Below, one piece after another: positions 22,614-36,074 of a DNA stretch of 64,000 nt. This stretch comes from Epiperipatus broadwayi (lineage: Eukaryota; Onychophora; Udeonychophora; Euonychophora; Peripatidae), in NCBI GenBank assembly GCA_028023455.1, contig JAQFVV010012508.1, forward strand, positions 1,177,877 through 1,241,876, given 5' to 3'. Position numbers and translations under genes: made by a program. The notes under the pieces are model-generated. The model did not search any database and was not told where the DNA came from. It was given only the letters and a program-made list of their open reading frames with translations. The stretch's first letter is position 1; each line of letters starts with the position of its first letter.

Positions 22614-24400
22614 ATTTTAACTTTGTCAATTTTCATTTTTCACTAAGTCATAGATTTAAATATTGCACATATTCACAGACAGACTTGTTTCTGCATTCCA
22701 CTCCCATATGATACATTTTTATTATAATAACTGAATGAAATATTATTTCTACAATTTTTTCAGAAAAACATCTAAATTATAATAAAATCACAGAGCTTAT
22801 CTCTGCATTAATCTATCAGCAAACTTCAGTTAAACCTAAAAACCATTATTTTCGAAAAATGCTCAATAGGGGGCAGAGCAATCAGAAAAGCTTGAATACA
22901 AAATCTTTTAATATATACATGCAATATATATTTAAATAATAGATATTTCTCTTAAAGTAAAGCTTTAAAATATTCACTGCATATATAAGTGCCTGTGTGT
23001 ATACAAAATAAATGCTAAAGAATATAAAGTAATAGTTTATATACATGTAATTTTATCTATTTATATGTTTTAATGAAACATTTGATAATCTTATATCAAA
23101 AGTCATGGAGACACGATAAAGCATGAGCTCACCATCATCCTCATTACTTATCAGTTGCCGTATCACATGACAACAATATTTTTGTTTTTTACAGTTTCCC
23201 ATTAGCATTCACCCAATCAACTCAGATTAATTTTGGAACTTTGACCTGCAGCTAATAATAGCCAAAGATTCATCAGTGGACTGAAAGCGAGTAGAGTCAC
23301 AATGAAGAAGTCTTGGGATGTTAGAATATATCTTTAAAACCAAATATTAGAAATATTCAAGCTCTGGTATTTCCTGCGACTTTCCACGAATGTGAGGATT
23401 ACGAACTAAGATGCTAGTCAAAACTTTTGAAAATTCCACAAATAGAAACAAATGAATTATTGATCAGATCAGATCTGAAGTTGTGCTTGAAAGTTACTGA
23501 TCTGGTTAAAATTGAAGATCTATTTAGAAAAATGTGTAGCGATAGAAATGTGAGTAATGTGAAAAGAAAAGAACCAGAAATGAAATATAAAGATTTCATC
23601 ATCACAATAATAAACGAGCCTTTTGGTCATCTAACAAACTAAACAGATGATAGATCATTCTTAAGAAGGATTATTTATCAAATTATCAAAAGTTGATGCC
23701 CAATAGATGACTCCTAATAATAATACTTATTTCCTAATTAACAGTTGATAGCTTTCTGGTGTTCAATCATATGTTAAAAAAAGTCTAAACCTGCTTGTAA
23801 CCTAAAAAATTTTCCAAGAAATACAAATCCACATTTAAACCGCACATTGTGGGCTTCTTCCTCTTCTTCTTATTATTATTAACAATAACAAAGACAATGA
23901 CAACAATAGCAACAACAACAACAATAATGATGATGATGATGAGAGAGAAAAAATACTACACAATATCAATGAAAAGAAGAGAAATATTCCTCATTAAAAA
24001 TATAACGTCTTTAAAAAGGTCAAAGTCTTTATTATTATTTACTATTAATAAAAAGTAACATGTTTGCCATGTTAGATTATTACAAGCCACAAAGTAAAAT
24101 CTTTAATTGCTCAATAAAATAACAGTCCATTTCCTTTTTTAAATACATCATTTTATTATGTATTGTTAGATGTCATCATAGACATTGGTAATTATATGAA
24201 AGGGATTCTAATTTATTTGTAAAAATTTTGACATAATATATGAAATTAGTTTACATTTGCTTTGGTCTGGTTTCATTAATGACATTAATTGTTAAAAAAC
24301 ATCATACACATCATTCATTCTATATAACAAAAAATAAATAAATAAACAAACAAACAAAAAAGCCATCTAAATCAGAAAAATATAAAGATTCTTATTGTGA
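22614..24400. other. AT-rich interval with microsatellites
   Basis: No gene was accepted. Triplet-rich sequence at about 23858-23945 (CTT, ATT, ACA, GAT types). Overlapping open frames on both strands at 23414-23642 have no recognisable motif. Confidence 0.45.
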
Positions 24401-24404
24401 ATAA

Positions 24405-24500
24405 CAAGCATTGGTGGCCAAGTGGTTAGCACAGTTGCCTTACAAGCAGTTGTCCTGGGTTTTGCTTCCCGGCCGACGCTTTGACACATAAAAAAAAAAA
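24405..24500 (+). mobile_element. tRNA-derived SINE, subfamily 1
   Basis: A box TGGCCAAGTGGTTAG, B box with one change (GGTTTTGCTTCCC), end CGCTTTGACACATA and a run of A. Older than the copy at 22507 by the changes it carries. Confidence 0.9.
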
Positions 24501-26350
24501 ATTGAACATCATTATAGATTTGAAATAATCAAAAAATGATTACATCTTGCTAGGCACCTCAACTTTACAAATCCATATTCCACAAATTGTGAACCCATAT
24601 TATTACATCTTAAATCTGATGCAACTCTTGAAAACAATAAATTGACAAATTACAAATTTTGATGTAAGAAAATATTCTTACTTTCTGTAAAAAAAAAAAA
24701 AAAAAATTTATTTTTATTTACTTAGTGTAAAACATTTTGTTACGGCTGATTTTAAGTCAGACAAAAAATTATGTTATTACTAAAAGTTATCCATCAATAT
24801 CAAATCTTGGTTATTATAAAAACAGTATTCTTCTAATATATTTTATTCATTTATGTTTTATATATATGTGTGTATATTTTTTAATTTGATTAAAAGAGTT
24901 GTTAAAAAAATTGCTTAATTAATGAAATTTACCACAATTTATAGAGTTAAAAATACGACTGTTATACTTTTTCATTATATTCATATACTCCACTTCGTAA
25001 CCTATAGCAAATAACCAATAGTAAGTAGTTAATTCATAAATATTGATATCCTTTACACTTTATTATAAAAATGTTTTAATTATTTATGTGATAATTAATC
25101 TCAATAAATTATAGTAATGAGCAAACACATATAATTGACATTATTTTTTCTTATACAATATTCTTACATATTACAGTTTTTAATATTCTGTGGCCTAACT
25201 AAACAAGTCAAAATCAGCTAAATACCTACGCAATCTCTATCTCAATAGAAATTGCTACCAAATGTAACTTTTGTGGACGTGAGCTTACAAATTAAACTTC
25301 GATAATAAATTTTACCACAATCCAAAACCAGCACCAAACCGAATCCTATATGCATCTCCCTCGAGCAACAAACATATTACTTTGCATCTTAATTTCCTGT
25401 TTCAGCTAATGATTTTGTGTTAACCCTTTATATTGCGACTCTAACTTAAGATCCTCTTCTCATGTCAGATCTCTTCGGGAAAAGTTCATTTTCAGAATAA
25501 TTTATTCCTCATATCGCACCACATAAGAAATGCAATTTTTTTTCATTATGACACCAAATTTAATTGCACAGTTAATTAAATCCTTCATTACTGCTACATT
25601 ATAACTTTGCTTTTACCAACCCATCAAATCTAAAGTTTGAACTATAGTCCATAAACCGCAGACAATGGCATGTAAAAGTTTTTTATGGCATTGTTTTCTG
25701 TTGTTTAACCTTAAAACTTAATAGATGTTTAGCTGATTAGTTTTCGACGATTTACTTAAAAAACAAAGTTCAAAATAATTCTTCAGTAATGTTATATAGT
25801 TGTACAATATCTCAAGGCAATTCAATTTATATATATATATCTTAAGATACGTATTTGTATAGAAACATTCAACCACAAACTAACAACCCAGCTTTTAATC
25901 CCGAATTGCACTCTGTCTATACAAAAGCCTTTGTAATATCTTCAAAATAATGTTGCTGAACATTATCCACTACAGGTAATATATGGTATTTATGAAAACA
26001 ACTTATTACGTATACAGAATATATTAAATCCAATAGTTACCATCATCAAAACAAGCACTTAGTAAAGATGAGATGTAGAATTTTCATACATATTCCTGTC
26101 CAAAAAATTAAATATATGTAAAGCTAATAAAAATTTCCTTTATATTTTGGCCATTCCAGATGATAAATACCAATAATGATATCTAACTGAATCTGCATCT
26201 TTAACATTTTTCAAATAAAATATCTAGAAATTGTCTGTTTAATCTCTGTGAACCACGAAAGTTATATCATAATCCTTATTTCTGAGTTCTACAAATCTGA
26301 AGTCAGATGCAATAATAACATTAAAATTAATCACACTAGATCAATATATA
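24501..26350. other. AT-rich interval, nothing recognised
   Basis: No repeats or coding frames identified. Confidence 0.5.
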
Positions 26351-26354
26351 TACA

Positions 26355-26430
26355 TAACTAAACAGGAAGTAGCTGAAGCTTCCAATGAGATATATAATGT
26401 AAATACTCATTAGAAGCTTCAGTTACATGT
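26355..26430. repeat. Short hairpin
   Basis: GCTGAAGCTTCCAATGAG pairs with CTCATTAGAAGCTTCAG across a loop of about 15 bases. Confidence 0.75.
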
Positions 26431-26982
26431 AATTTGAGTTATTTATTATTTGCATATATATATATTGTAAATGAATCAAAATGATGGCAATGGGAAATGA
26501 AAACTTTAATATAATCTGAATGAAAATATATCCTAATCATTGGTCGCCATTTGTAACTGATTCAAAATACACCCTGAAGTTGGATGGCATTTGTAATTGA
26601 ATAAAAATAGAGGCCATACTCTATCCTTAGTCATAGTCAAATTTATTGATCACCATTTACAAGAGAATGAAAATATAAACTAAGGAGGAACAATCCTAAT
26701 TTATTAATGCCCATGAATTGTAAGTCATTTGTAACAGAATGAAATTAATCAACTAAACGAAAGTGAATAGCAATCTAACGCTTAATTTAATAAAACAACG
26801 ATAATAATCTTTGTGCTAAACTCATGAATTGAAATAGCATTTAGAATGAATAGAAAACAAATAAAATCATTAATTCAAGCTATCCTAAAATATATGCTGG
26901 CTAAAGCAATAAAATTAAATATCACTATCTTATAAATAATAGTATATGCCTATTATATAGATCCCTTATCATAGAATGAAAA
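26431..26982. other. AT-rich interval, nothing recognised
   Basis: Repeated words such as AATTTGTAACTGA-like phrases hint at an old tandem array but no period could be fixed. Confidence 0.35.
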
Positions 26983-27221
26983 TACTATATAATACTCAAT
27001 TGTCCAATCACTTTACTACTTTTACAGTGCTTTCTTTTCCACCCTTGTTCTACAGTTTACAGTTTCGATTGTCCCAGCAATCTTCTTTGGGGCAATCGAA
27101 ACTGTAAACTGTAGAAAAGGGGTGGAAAATAAGGCATTGTAAAAGTAGTAGAGTGATTGGACAATTCAGTATTATATGGTGTACATTTGCCAATGCAATA
27201 GGAAAGAGTAGTTATTATACT
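26983..27221. repeat. Family D foldback element
   Basis: Near-perfect inverted arms of about 95 bp (26983-27080 and 27086-27180) with almost no loop; centre CAATCTTCTTTGGGGCAATC. The outer right end TTGCCAATGCAATAGGAAAG matches the copies at 6100 and 14269. The minus strand carries GATTGC-TGGGA-CAATC followed by GAAAC. Confidence 0.88.
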
Positions 27222-28570
27222 TTTTGTATAATATAAAATAATGATAAAGAATTAGGCAGATAAACCTTAATATCCTTTACGAGTCAAAACATTGTTTATA
27301 ATAATACAAACTTATACAAGTTAAATGTTATTTATATCTATATGTAAATGAAATAATTCATGGGTGAATGAAATAATAATTTTAATATGCCCTACAAGTT
27401 TACAATATCAATGATATCTAATTAAATATACAACTCAATAATTGATTTCTAATTGCAACTAAATGAAATAAAATATAAAATAATTGCTACCTTACCCATG
27501 CTATTCCACTAATATCAATATGCTCTTATTAAGTCAATTATAATACAATTAAATACTCAGTAATAATACAAAATCAATTAACCTAACATATCTCTCCACT
27601 TTCACCAACTTATAACAGTATAAAATAAAATCATCATATTAGATAACATTAAAATTTATAATATCCAATCACATCAATATATAAAATAAATGATAGATTC
27701 CTATTTGATGCTTATTCAAACACAACTGACAAATCATATCCATTTACCCTTCAGTTTAATAATACTAAAACTTTAGATTATAATTGTCAAAGTATATGAA
27801 ACATTATTAATGTCTACTAAAATCAAATATTCATTAAAATTTAATATTTAAAATGAATTTATGACCCACATCAACGAACTTTAAATATAATTAAAGCAAA
27901 TCATTCTAATTTGTAACAGACTAAAATATATTACTATTACCAGTTCTATAGCTGAATGAGATTATAATCTTTATGGCTGTATACTAACTTAATATAATAT
28001 TCACTTTAATCGATAATGACTTAAAATACGCTAATATCTTTGCTCATCTTCAATAATTATCATATTTGTATCTTGATCAATCATCAAATCAATTCATATG
28101 TAATTCCTATCTTAATATAACTGTTACTTGTTAATTACTTATTAAATATTTAAGAATGTCAAATCAATTAATTTACTGCTACATAAAAATCTTTACCTGT
28201 TCATATAAAAAACATTTAATTTAATACCAAAAAAATTTCTTACCCATCCTATGGTTTGGGTTCCGAACAACTTTCTAATTGCTTCTAATAAATTATGTGG
28301 TATAAACAATTAGTGAATATCACCTCTTCCAAATATGATTAACCAATAAATTTACATTGTAAAATTAAATGCTAACTAAACAAGTTTACTTATTTTAAAT
28401 TAATTCAAACTTTATTAACAAATTGATATATATATATATGGCAATAAAACATTTAAAATATATACATATGATCTGATTATGCTTTATGCAATAGGTTTTC
28501 AACTGATATGAATTCTTTTAAATTAAACAGATGATTATATATCGAACTTCACCAATAAAATGCTAAAAAT
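27222..28570. other. AT-rich interval, nothing recognised
   Basis: No gene or repeat family recognised. Confidence 0.5.
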
Positions 28571-28921
28571 AAAAATGTATATTTATGTAATACAGATGTG
28601 TTGTAACACATATATACTTTTCAAAATAAAAGTCATGGACATTCTTAATCTTCATATATAAAAATATATAGTTATATTTGGAAAATGAAAAGATAGTTTT
28701 TTAAATAAAATTTAGCGTTATTACTGCCTAGAATGCTTTCAATTTTTTTTTTTACTATGTACATTTAGCTCAGAAAAGAAGAAAATTAGTAACAAATTCA
28801 ATTACAAAATATATATAGTTAATGAAAATAAAAATATACTAAAGATGAATCCACTATTCATGCACATTATTTTAGAAGAATAAAATAAAAACAAATACTT
28901 GAAATTAATTCATAATGGACT
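28571..28921. repeat. Tandem duplication, unit 1 (351 bp)
   Basis: The unit starts AAAAATGTATATTTATGTAA and is repeated from 28922. Both are noncoding. Unit 2 is split by the LINE. Confidence 0.92.
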
Positions 28922-29305
28922 AAAAATGTATATTTATGTAATACAGACATGTTGTAACACATATATACTTTTCAAAATAAGTCTTGGACATTCTTAATCT
29001 TCATATATAAAAATATATAGTTAGATTTGGTAAAATGAAAAGATAGTTTTTTAAATAAAATTTAGCTTTATTACTGCCTAGAATGCTTTCAATATATTTT
29101 TACTAGGTACATTTAGCTCAGAAAAGAAGAAAATTAGTAACAATTCAATTACAAAATATATATATCATCATCATCATCAACCATTATCAATCCACTGCAG
29201 GATGAAAGTCTCTCCAAGTTTAATCCATCTTCTCCGATCTTTAGCTTCTCTTCTCCACATCATTCCTGCACACTTTCTTATTTCATCCATCCATCTCACA
29301 TGTGG

Positions 29306-30964
29306 TCACTTTCTGGGTCTTTTATAATCTCTTGGAATCCAGTTTAAGATTTCAATTGCCCATCTATTATCGTCTCTTCTAGCAATATGTCCAGCCCAAC
29401 TCCACTTCAATCTTTTAATTTTGTCAATGAGGTCAGTAACACCTGCTTGTTCTCTTACCCATACATTGCGTTTTCGATCTCTTCTTGTTATTCCCAACAT
29501 GCATCTCTCCATACTTCTTTGAGTGGTCTGAAGTCTCTGTATTGCTCTTCTATTTAAGGGTCTAAGTCTCAGATTCATAAGTAAGAATCGGTATAAACAT
29601 TTGTTAAAAACCTTCCTTTTCAAACACATAGGCATATTTCCTTTTAGTATCAAGTTATTTCTACCAAAAGCACTCCAACCAAGTTTAATTCTATGATTAA
29701 TTTCATCCATTATATTTCCATCTGTATTAATAATCTGACCAAGGTATTTGTAACTGTTAACTTCTCCTAATTCATCATAATCAATCTTTATTTTCATATT
29801 TTGAGCAAATCGATTAAACATTACTTTAGTCTTTTTAACATTTATCTTTAGTCCTACTTTCCTACTTTCATCTGATAACTCCTGCAACATTTCTTGCAGC
29901 TCTGAAGCATTATTTGCCAAAACAACTATATCATCTGCAAAATCTAAATGACTTAAATAATCTCCATTTATTTTCACTCCTTCAGTTTCCCATTTTGATA
30001 CACAAAATACTTCTAGCAACACTGCTGTAAAAAGTTTTGGAGATATGGAGTCACTTTGTCTTACACCTTTCTCAATGTTGACTTTCCCAGTATCATTATG
30101 TAATCTAATTGTTGCTGTTGCATTTTTATAAATATTCTTTAAAATATGACAATATTCTAGATCTATACCTTGATGATCCAATGCTTTAATCACTGAAGAA
30201 ATGTTTATAGAATCAAATGCCTTTTCATAATCTACAAATCCGAAACATAATGGCAACTCACATTCATTTGTTCTTTTTATAACTTCTCTCAATACCTGGA
30301 TATGATCTATTGTACTAAAACCACTTTCAAATACAGCTTGTTCCCTTGGTTGGTGGAAATCCAATGTTCTTTGTAGATGAGTTGTAATTATCTTGGTAAA
30401 AAATTTGTATAAAACCGATAAAAGGCTGATAGGTCTGTAATTTCTAATATCTTCTTTATCACCTTTTTTAAATATTAATATTATTATTGCATTCTTCCAA
30501 TCATCTGGTACATCTTTATCATTTAGTCTTTTGGTATATAACTTTGCCAAAAAAAATTCTATTTCTTCACCTGCTTCTTTTAATATATCAATTATAATTC
30601 CATCATTACCAGGAGCCTTTCCTTTCTTCATACATTTAATTGCATGTTTCACTTCTTCATTTAAAATTCTGGGCAATTCAGAAGATGTAATACAAATAGG
30701 AGGTACTTGTTCTTTATTACTATATAATTCTTGATAAAAGTCTTCTACACATTTCATAATGTCATCTCTCTTTTTAGTAATAATTCCATCTTTTTTTCTT
30801 ATTGCAGATATACATTTCCTGCCAATACCAAAATATTGTTTTACATTCTTGAGACTTTTATTTTCTTCTACAGCTGTCCTTGCTAGTTCCCAATTATACT
30901 TTCTTATATCATTTTCAACTCTTTTCCGTACCATTTTATAAAATTTAGGATATTCAATCCTTTT
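29306..30964 (-). pseudogene. LINE reverse transcriptase region
   Basis: This continues in the same frame as the endonuclease C-terminus after one TGA stop at 30965-30967, and is then open for 542 codons from the Met at 30934. Motifs in order (residues of that open frame): KGKAPGNDGI (about 104-113), NYRPISLL (165-172), FVDYEKAFDS (233-242, first catalytic Asp), GVRQSDSISP (290-299; Gly of the usual GVRQGD replaced by Ser) and LDFADDIVVL (330-339, catalytic Asp pair). The C-terminal tail has RLKWSWAGHIARRDDNRWA, typical of LINE tails, and runs to a stop at 29306. This is the best preserved coding sequence in the window. Confidence 0.95.
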
Positions 30965-32130
30965 TCATGCATCATTTTTGTATATCTTCATATTCCTTCT
31001 TTTCTTCATAAATTCTCTAGTCTCAGTAGAAATTTTATTGGTCAATTGCTGCTTTTTTCTACTAGCTATCTTTATTACAGTTTTTAAAAGTGTATCAGTT
31101 ATTTTCATATTAATTTCATTCAAATCTGAATCATGTTCAAAATCTACTAATACTTGAAACTGATTTGTAAGTTCTAATTTAAATTCATTAGAATGTATCT
31201 GAAGATTAGGAATATCAACTGTAAAAATTGTTTTTCTTAATAATTTTTGTCTCTCTAGTTTTGCATTAACATGTAACTTACATCTTACTAATCGATGATC
31301 ACTTCCTGTGTTAACTTTATTAAGAACATTACAATCTTGAAATATGTATTTTCTGTTAGTCAAAATATAATCCAATTCTGCTGTACCTTCATTGGGATGC
31401 TTCCATGTCCATTTTCTTTTAACATTTTTCTCAAAAAAAGAATTCATAATATAAAGTTTTTCTTTTTCAGCAAACTCCATTAGTCTATGTCCTCTCTCAC
31501 TTCTATTACCATAACCAAAATTACCTACAGCACTTTCATCTTTCATTTTGTTTACCAATTCTAGCATTAAAGTTTCCCATAACAATTTTAAAATGTTGTT
31601 TACTCTGATCGAAAGCCTTTTGTACATCCATATAAAAATCTTCTACTACTTCATCACTATGAGCACTTGTTGGGGCATAAACCTGAATTATCTGCATTTG
31701 ATATCTGCTATTAAGTTGTATAACTAATCTTGCCACTCTGTCCGATACACCATCAATCTCCACAATATTGTTCTTCCACTTTTTATTTATAATGAATCCT
31801 ACTCCACTTGTATTTCCAATATTTGTGCCTTTATAATAGAGTACATGTCCACTTTTTAAATCAATTGTCTCTTCACCTTTTCTTCTACCTTCACAAAGTC
31901 CAATAATGTCCCATTTAATAAAAGATAGTTCTTCTAATTCTTGCAATCTTTCCTTTATTTGAAAGTGATCTGCAGTTGTAAGTACCTAAATAAAAAGTCA
32001 TCATCAAATGGCAGCCTGGGTCTGCAATCAGGGGATTCTTAGCACCCTCGGCCTTCGGCCACCAACTGCTGCCTTGGTTGGCTTTACAGCCTCCTGGGAA
32101 TAAGGGCCATGATTTATTTTTGTCTGTCAT
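30965..32130 (-). pseudogene. LINE endonuclease region, frameshifted
   Basis: Three frames must be joined. 32130-31915 gives LGTYNCRSLSNKGK, the N-terminal strand of the exonuclease/endonuclease/phosphatase fold. A frameshift near 31945 leads to 31946-31536 with IIGLCEGRR (catalytic Glu), QVYAPTSAHSDE and IVMGNFNARIG. In the family the last motif is GDFN; here the catalytic Asp is Asn. A second frameshift near 31555 leads to 31627-30965 with RKWTWKHP, LDYIL and the catalytic TGSDHRLV. The enzyme nicks target DNA for retrotransposition; this copy is disabled by the shifts and the changed Asp. Confidence 0.9.
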
Positions 32131-32557
32131 AATTGTATATATCTACTGGGAAAATATCATTTACACAAACATTCATTTTGCCTTATCAGGCAACTGAGAA
32201 GAAAGATCAAGGTGTTTCTTGATGTTAAACTCAGAGGTAAAAAGCCAATAAACTCACCACGCTGGCTAATGCGTGTTGGTGAGCAGCCCATCCATGTTCA
32301 TATACTATATGAATAATCACATAGTAATAACAGCTGCAATGACAAGAACGTATGAATTTGCTCTGCTCGGTTCCTTTAAGGCCTCCAAGAGGAATCAAAG
32401 GATCTCCTCTCAGTTAATAGCAAACTCCTTTCTGCAGCTACAAAATATATATAGTTAATGGAAATAAAACTATACTAAAGATGAATCCACCTATTCATGC
32501 ACATTATTTTAAGAGAATAAAATAAAAACAAATACTTGAAATTAATTCATAATCGAC

Positions 32558-35265
32558 AAATAAGATAAATATTTTTTTTAAAAATTAAAACAATAATTAC
32601 TAAGTTATGAAATATAAATTTGAATTTAAAAAAAACATAACTCTCTTATACCTTAAATATGTAAATAAATCTCTAATTAATTCAAATTACATTACCATTT
32701 ATATTCTATACATTTGTATATATAAAAAATATAATAATAATATATTAGCAAATGATTTGATCAATTTCTCAGATACAACATCTCCAAAATAGTACCATAC
32801 TTCTGTCTATTTTTTAACCCACAATCCGACAATGTTTTGTTATTCAAAAAAAAAAAAAAAATAGAAATATCACATAAAGCTATTAGATTCAATGCATATT
32901 TTATGAATTCCGATAATTTCCAAATATTCAAATTATTCTTTCATTTAACTGTTATTTGATCCATGACATTATCAGTGTACAAACACTAGTTTATATCCAC
33001 TGCAGTGCAGTATAGATATCCTTTCATTTAGCAAGTAATTAATTCATAAAACATTATAAGTGAACAAATATTAGTTTCATCCATGATGATGCTATGGAAA
33101 TTGAACCAATTTCTATCTTGTGTATAAATAATCCATCAAGCTCATAAAATTATATGAGGTTATTTGTATTGAAAAAGATTTCTCTTTACTTTTGTGTTAC
33201 TGTTAATTGCAGATACTTAGCAAAGTGGCTAAATAAATGACATATATATTGTGCCTACTGAAATTTGGAATAAATTTCAATATTTAGTGTAATGTCAATT
33301 GTAAAAAAAAAAAGGGCTTGATTTTAATAATGAATATATTAATCTGGACAGCACTGAACTATGTTGCTATGACAACATATAATATTGGACAAAGAAATGT
33401 TTATTATTAATTGTAATATGTAAAAATTATGAATTAACTTTATTCATTTTTAAAAATGAATGTGTAAATAATAAAGTTTATAGTCTTGATAAAATTACTA
33501 TTTGCTTTATTATGTATATTTTTTTTACTGCATTCACAATAGTACATTACAAATAATACACTTAAATATTTAATATCTCAAGTATGTCTGTTATTTTATT
33601 TGTCCTTTTTAATTCTTTTCTTCATTTTTGAAATTCAATATTGTATTTGTATGATATTGAATTAAAAAATGTGTAAAAAGTATATTTCCATTGTTGTATG
33701 ACACAATGTATATCTTAATTGTTTAATTTATGTTGGAGTGAAGGAATCTTACTTGTGTTTTAAAAACAAATGTTTGTTATATGTAATAATTATATATTAT
33801 AATGGTCACTAAAAAGATGATCAATGAGTCTTATCGTATCTGCACTACAAGGGCACCATCTAGAAATTTGAACCTAGAAAAATTTATAAAGTAGGCATAT
33901 ATGCACTGTTAAGATCCCACTATATTTATTTTAGACTGTTAGCCCAAGTCACTAGCTCAGTGGAGACGCAGAGATAATAATATATATCTTTAATTTATAT
34001 CTTAAATATAAAAAAATAAAAGCCACTGCCATTAATTAACTCACAAACAATATTTATTTATGCATATATATAATCATTTTAAATTTGAGGAATAACATTT
34101 ATTATCTAGATTTTAATATTAACTTTTAATTTAAACTATTATTTTAAAATTTTGAGATTGTCCGTACAAATGAATTTTAAATTTTTTATTAAGATCATCG
34201 AGTATGAATAGGCTACATAGATTGTATTTGAAAAGAAAATATTCTATCCCTTATTTAAGCTTAGGCCAAAAATTCGCAGTCAAACCGGCGTCAATCCATC
34301 TGATACATTGATGTATTCAATGTAGCATAAAAATATGACAACACAAATATATATACCATACTGTCAGGAATGTACATCTGAACAGCACGGTTAAAAAAGA
34401 CATTGGCTCTTGTCCAATACAGGATTGTTACATCTGTATGGCAAGAAGAATAATAAAAAAAACTCCATAGGAAGGGACTGCGTCCTTTCCATCTTACTAT
34501 TCCCTTCCATAGGCAAAACGGGAGTGTGCAGCGTATACAGCGATTCTGCACATAGCGAACCTCATACTACATCTACTAATTACACCAATATATCCAATCC
34601 ATTGACCTAATTTAACTATGAAACAAATAACCTAAGATTACCCTCCCCTAATTAATATAACTTTACAAATCTATATAGCCATTCATGCCCAACTTAAATT
34701 TAGTATTTAAATAAATTCGCACAGATGGATTTTATAAAAGTTTGTTGTTTAATGTCGAGCATAGATTGACTACACAGATTACACACTCAAAAACATCTCA
34801 ACATAAACATACACGATCAAAATATAAAGTTATTGATGTAATTGCAGAGGGAATTCACTAGAAACCCAATGGCATTCATCATAAGATGCCACATTGACAC
34901 CAATAACTACCAAGACATCTGAATAAATACATTTTAGATATTCAACGTAAGATATCATTATTTACCGAATGTCTATATATTTCAATCATATATGAAAACA
35001 AAAATGCAATTAAACATGAATGAATCTATGCAAGCATCTATACCCAACTTAAATTTAATGCATTTAAAATTTAAACAATAAATATTAATACAAATAAAAA
35101 ATAATAAAATGGAAATGATTTTTTTTTTTTAGCAAACAAATATGTAAAAATTAAACATTTATAATTAATTTGAAACATAAGTCAGATAAAAGTTCCTTTT
35201 TAAAATTTAGATTAGCCGATCAAATCTTTAAAGTTCTTAATTACTTTTAGTAAAAAAATTTCCGT
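32558..35265. other. AT-rich interval
   Basis: No gene accepted. The part 34270-34620 has more balanced composition but no recognisable protein or repeat. Confidence 0.45.
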
Positions 35266-35605
35266 TTACATCTTACGGTAGGAAAGTCCGATCTGTTGTT
35301 CTGGAGGAGGCCTTAGCTGGTTCATTCCTGGTATTTCAGTCATTTCATTCTTAAATAAAGAGAGAGAAGGTGATATGTGTGTCCAATCACACCTCTCAAA
35401 AACAATCAAGCTGCAACTGTCTGGAACTGTTTTAATTTGAATCGTTTTCCTTTTATAATGATCCTCTGGATTCAATGAACAATAGATGTCACTGTTTCAT
35501 TTTTTCATTATGGTCCAGGCCTTTATTGCTGCTTCTATATTGGACATGCTAATTCTTTTCATTCTCTTATCTATATCTTTCCTCTGACTTTTTAATTATA
35601 TAAGA
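35266..35605 (-). pseudogene. Possible exon or retrocopy relic, unidentified
   Basis: On the minus strand a single frame runs from about 35605 to 35266 with only one internal TGA (near 35496). It reads KDIDKRMKRISMSNIEAAIK, then AWTIMKK, the stop, NSDIYCSLNPEDHYKRK, and ends with EMTEIPGMNQLRPPPEQQ and IGLSYRKM. Composition is protein-like (balanced charges, Trp, Cys, Pro) and unlike the A/T-tract frames around it. I do not recognise the protein. No clear splice sites were found, so it may be a decayed gene or repeat-encoded sequence. Confidence 0.3.
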
Positions 35606-36074
35606 GCCCCAAGGGCTAGTTTGCTTTTCAATAATTCATAAACAATCATTTCCATTTACAAAATATATAAATCTTTTTACAAAAATATTTCATCTTGTAC
35701 TTTTTTTATAAAAAAAAAAAATACGTTCAAACACTTTTTTTTTATTTATTAAAAAAAAAGAAATAATTTTTAAAGTTTTGCATCTGTGCGAATATATATA
35801 TGTATACACGTTTAACAACTCTTTAATTTTTTTAGCTTTTATTTCCAAACTTATTTTTATTTGCGAATTTAAAATTTTTATTTTAAATTAATGTAACGGC
35901 ATATTTATATATCGTTACAATATATACATATTTTATTTGTCATCGTTATTGTGTAATGAGATTTTTAATTATGAGATGCTGGCTAGAATCGACCAGAGTT
36001 AATACAGAGCAGTGCTATAGTTTCTCTTACATCAATGAAAAAAGTTTATAAACAGAAATATTTAAAATACAAGC

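Larger units (their letters stand above)
29165..32438 (-). mobile_element. Full-length RTE-type LINE (inactivated)
   Basis: A 3.27-kb non-LTR retrotransposon on the minus strand, flanked by an exact 15-bp duplication TACAAAATATATATA (29150-29164 and 32439-32453). The 3' end is a short (TGA)n-type tail, as in the RTE clade. The order from the 5' end is an untranslated leader (about 32438-32131), apurinic/apyrimidinic-type endonuclease and reverse transcriptase. Two frameshifts and one stop interrupt the single long reading frame, so it is recently dead. Fragments of the same family lie at 711-1749, 41384-41561 and 46078-46199. Confidence 0.95.
28922..32557. repeat. Tandem duplication, unit 2, split by a LINE insertion
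   Basis: The unit runs 28922-29164, is interrupted by the element at 29165-32438, and resumes to 32557. It differs from unit 1 by scattered changes, so the duplication predates the insertion. Confidence 0.9.
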
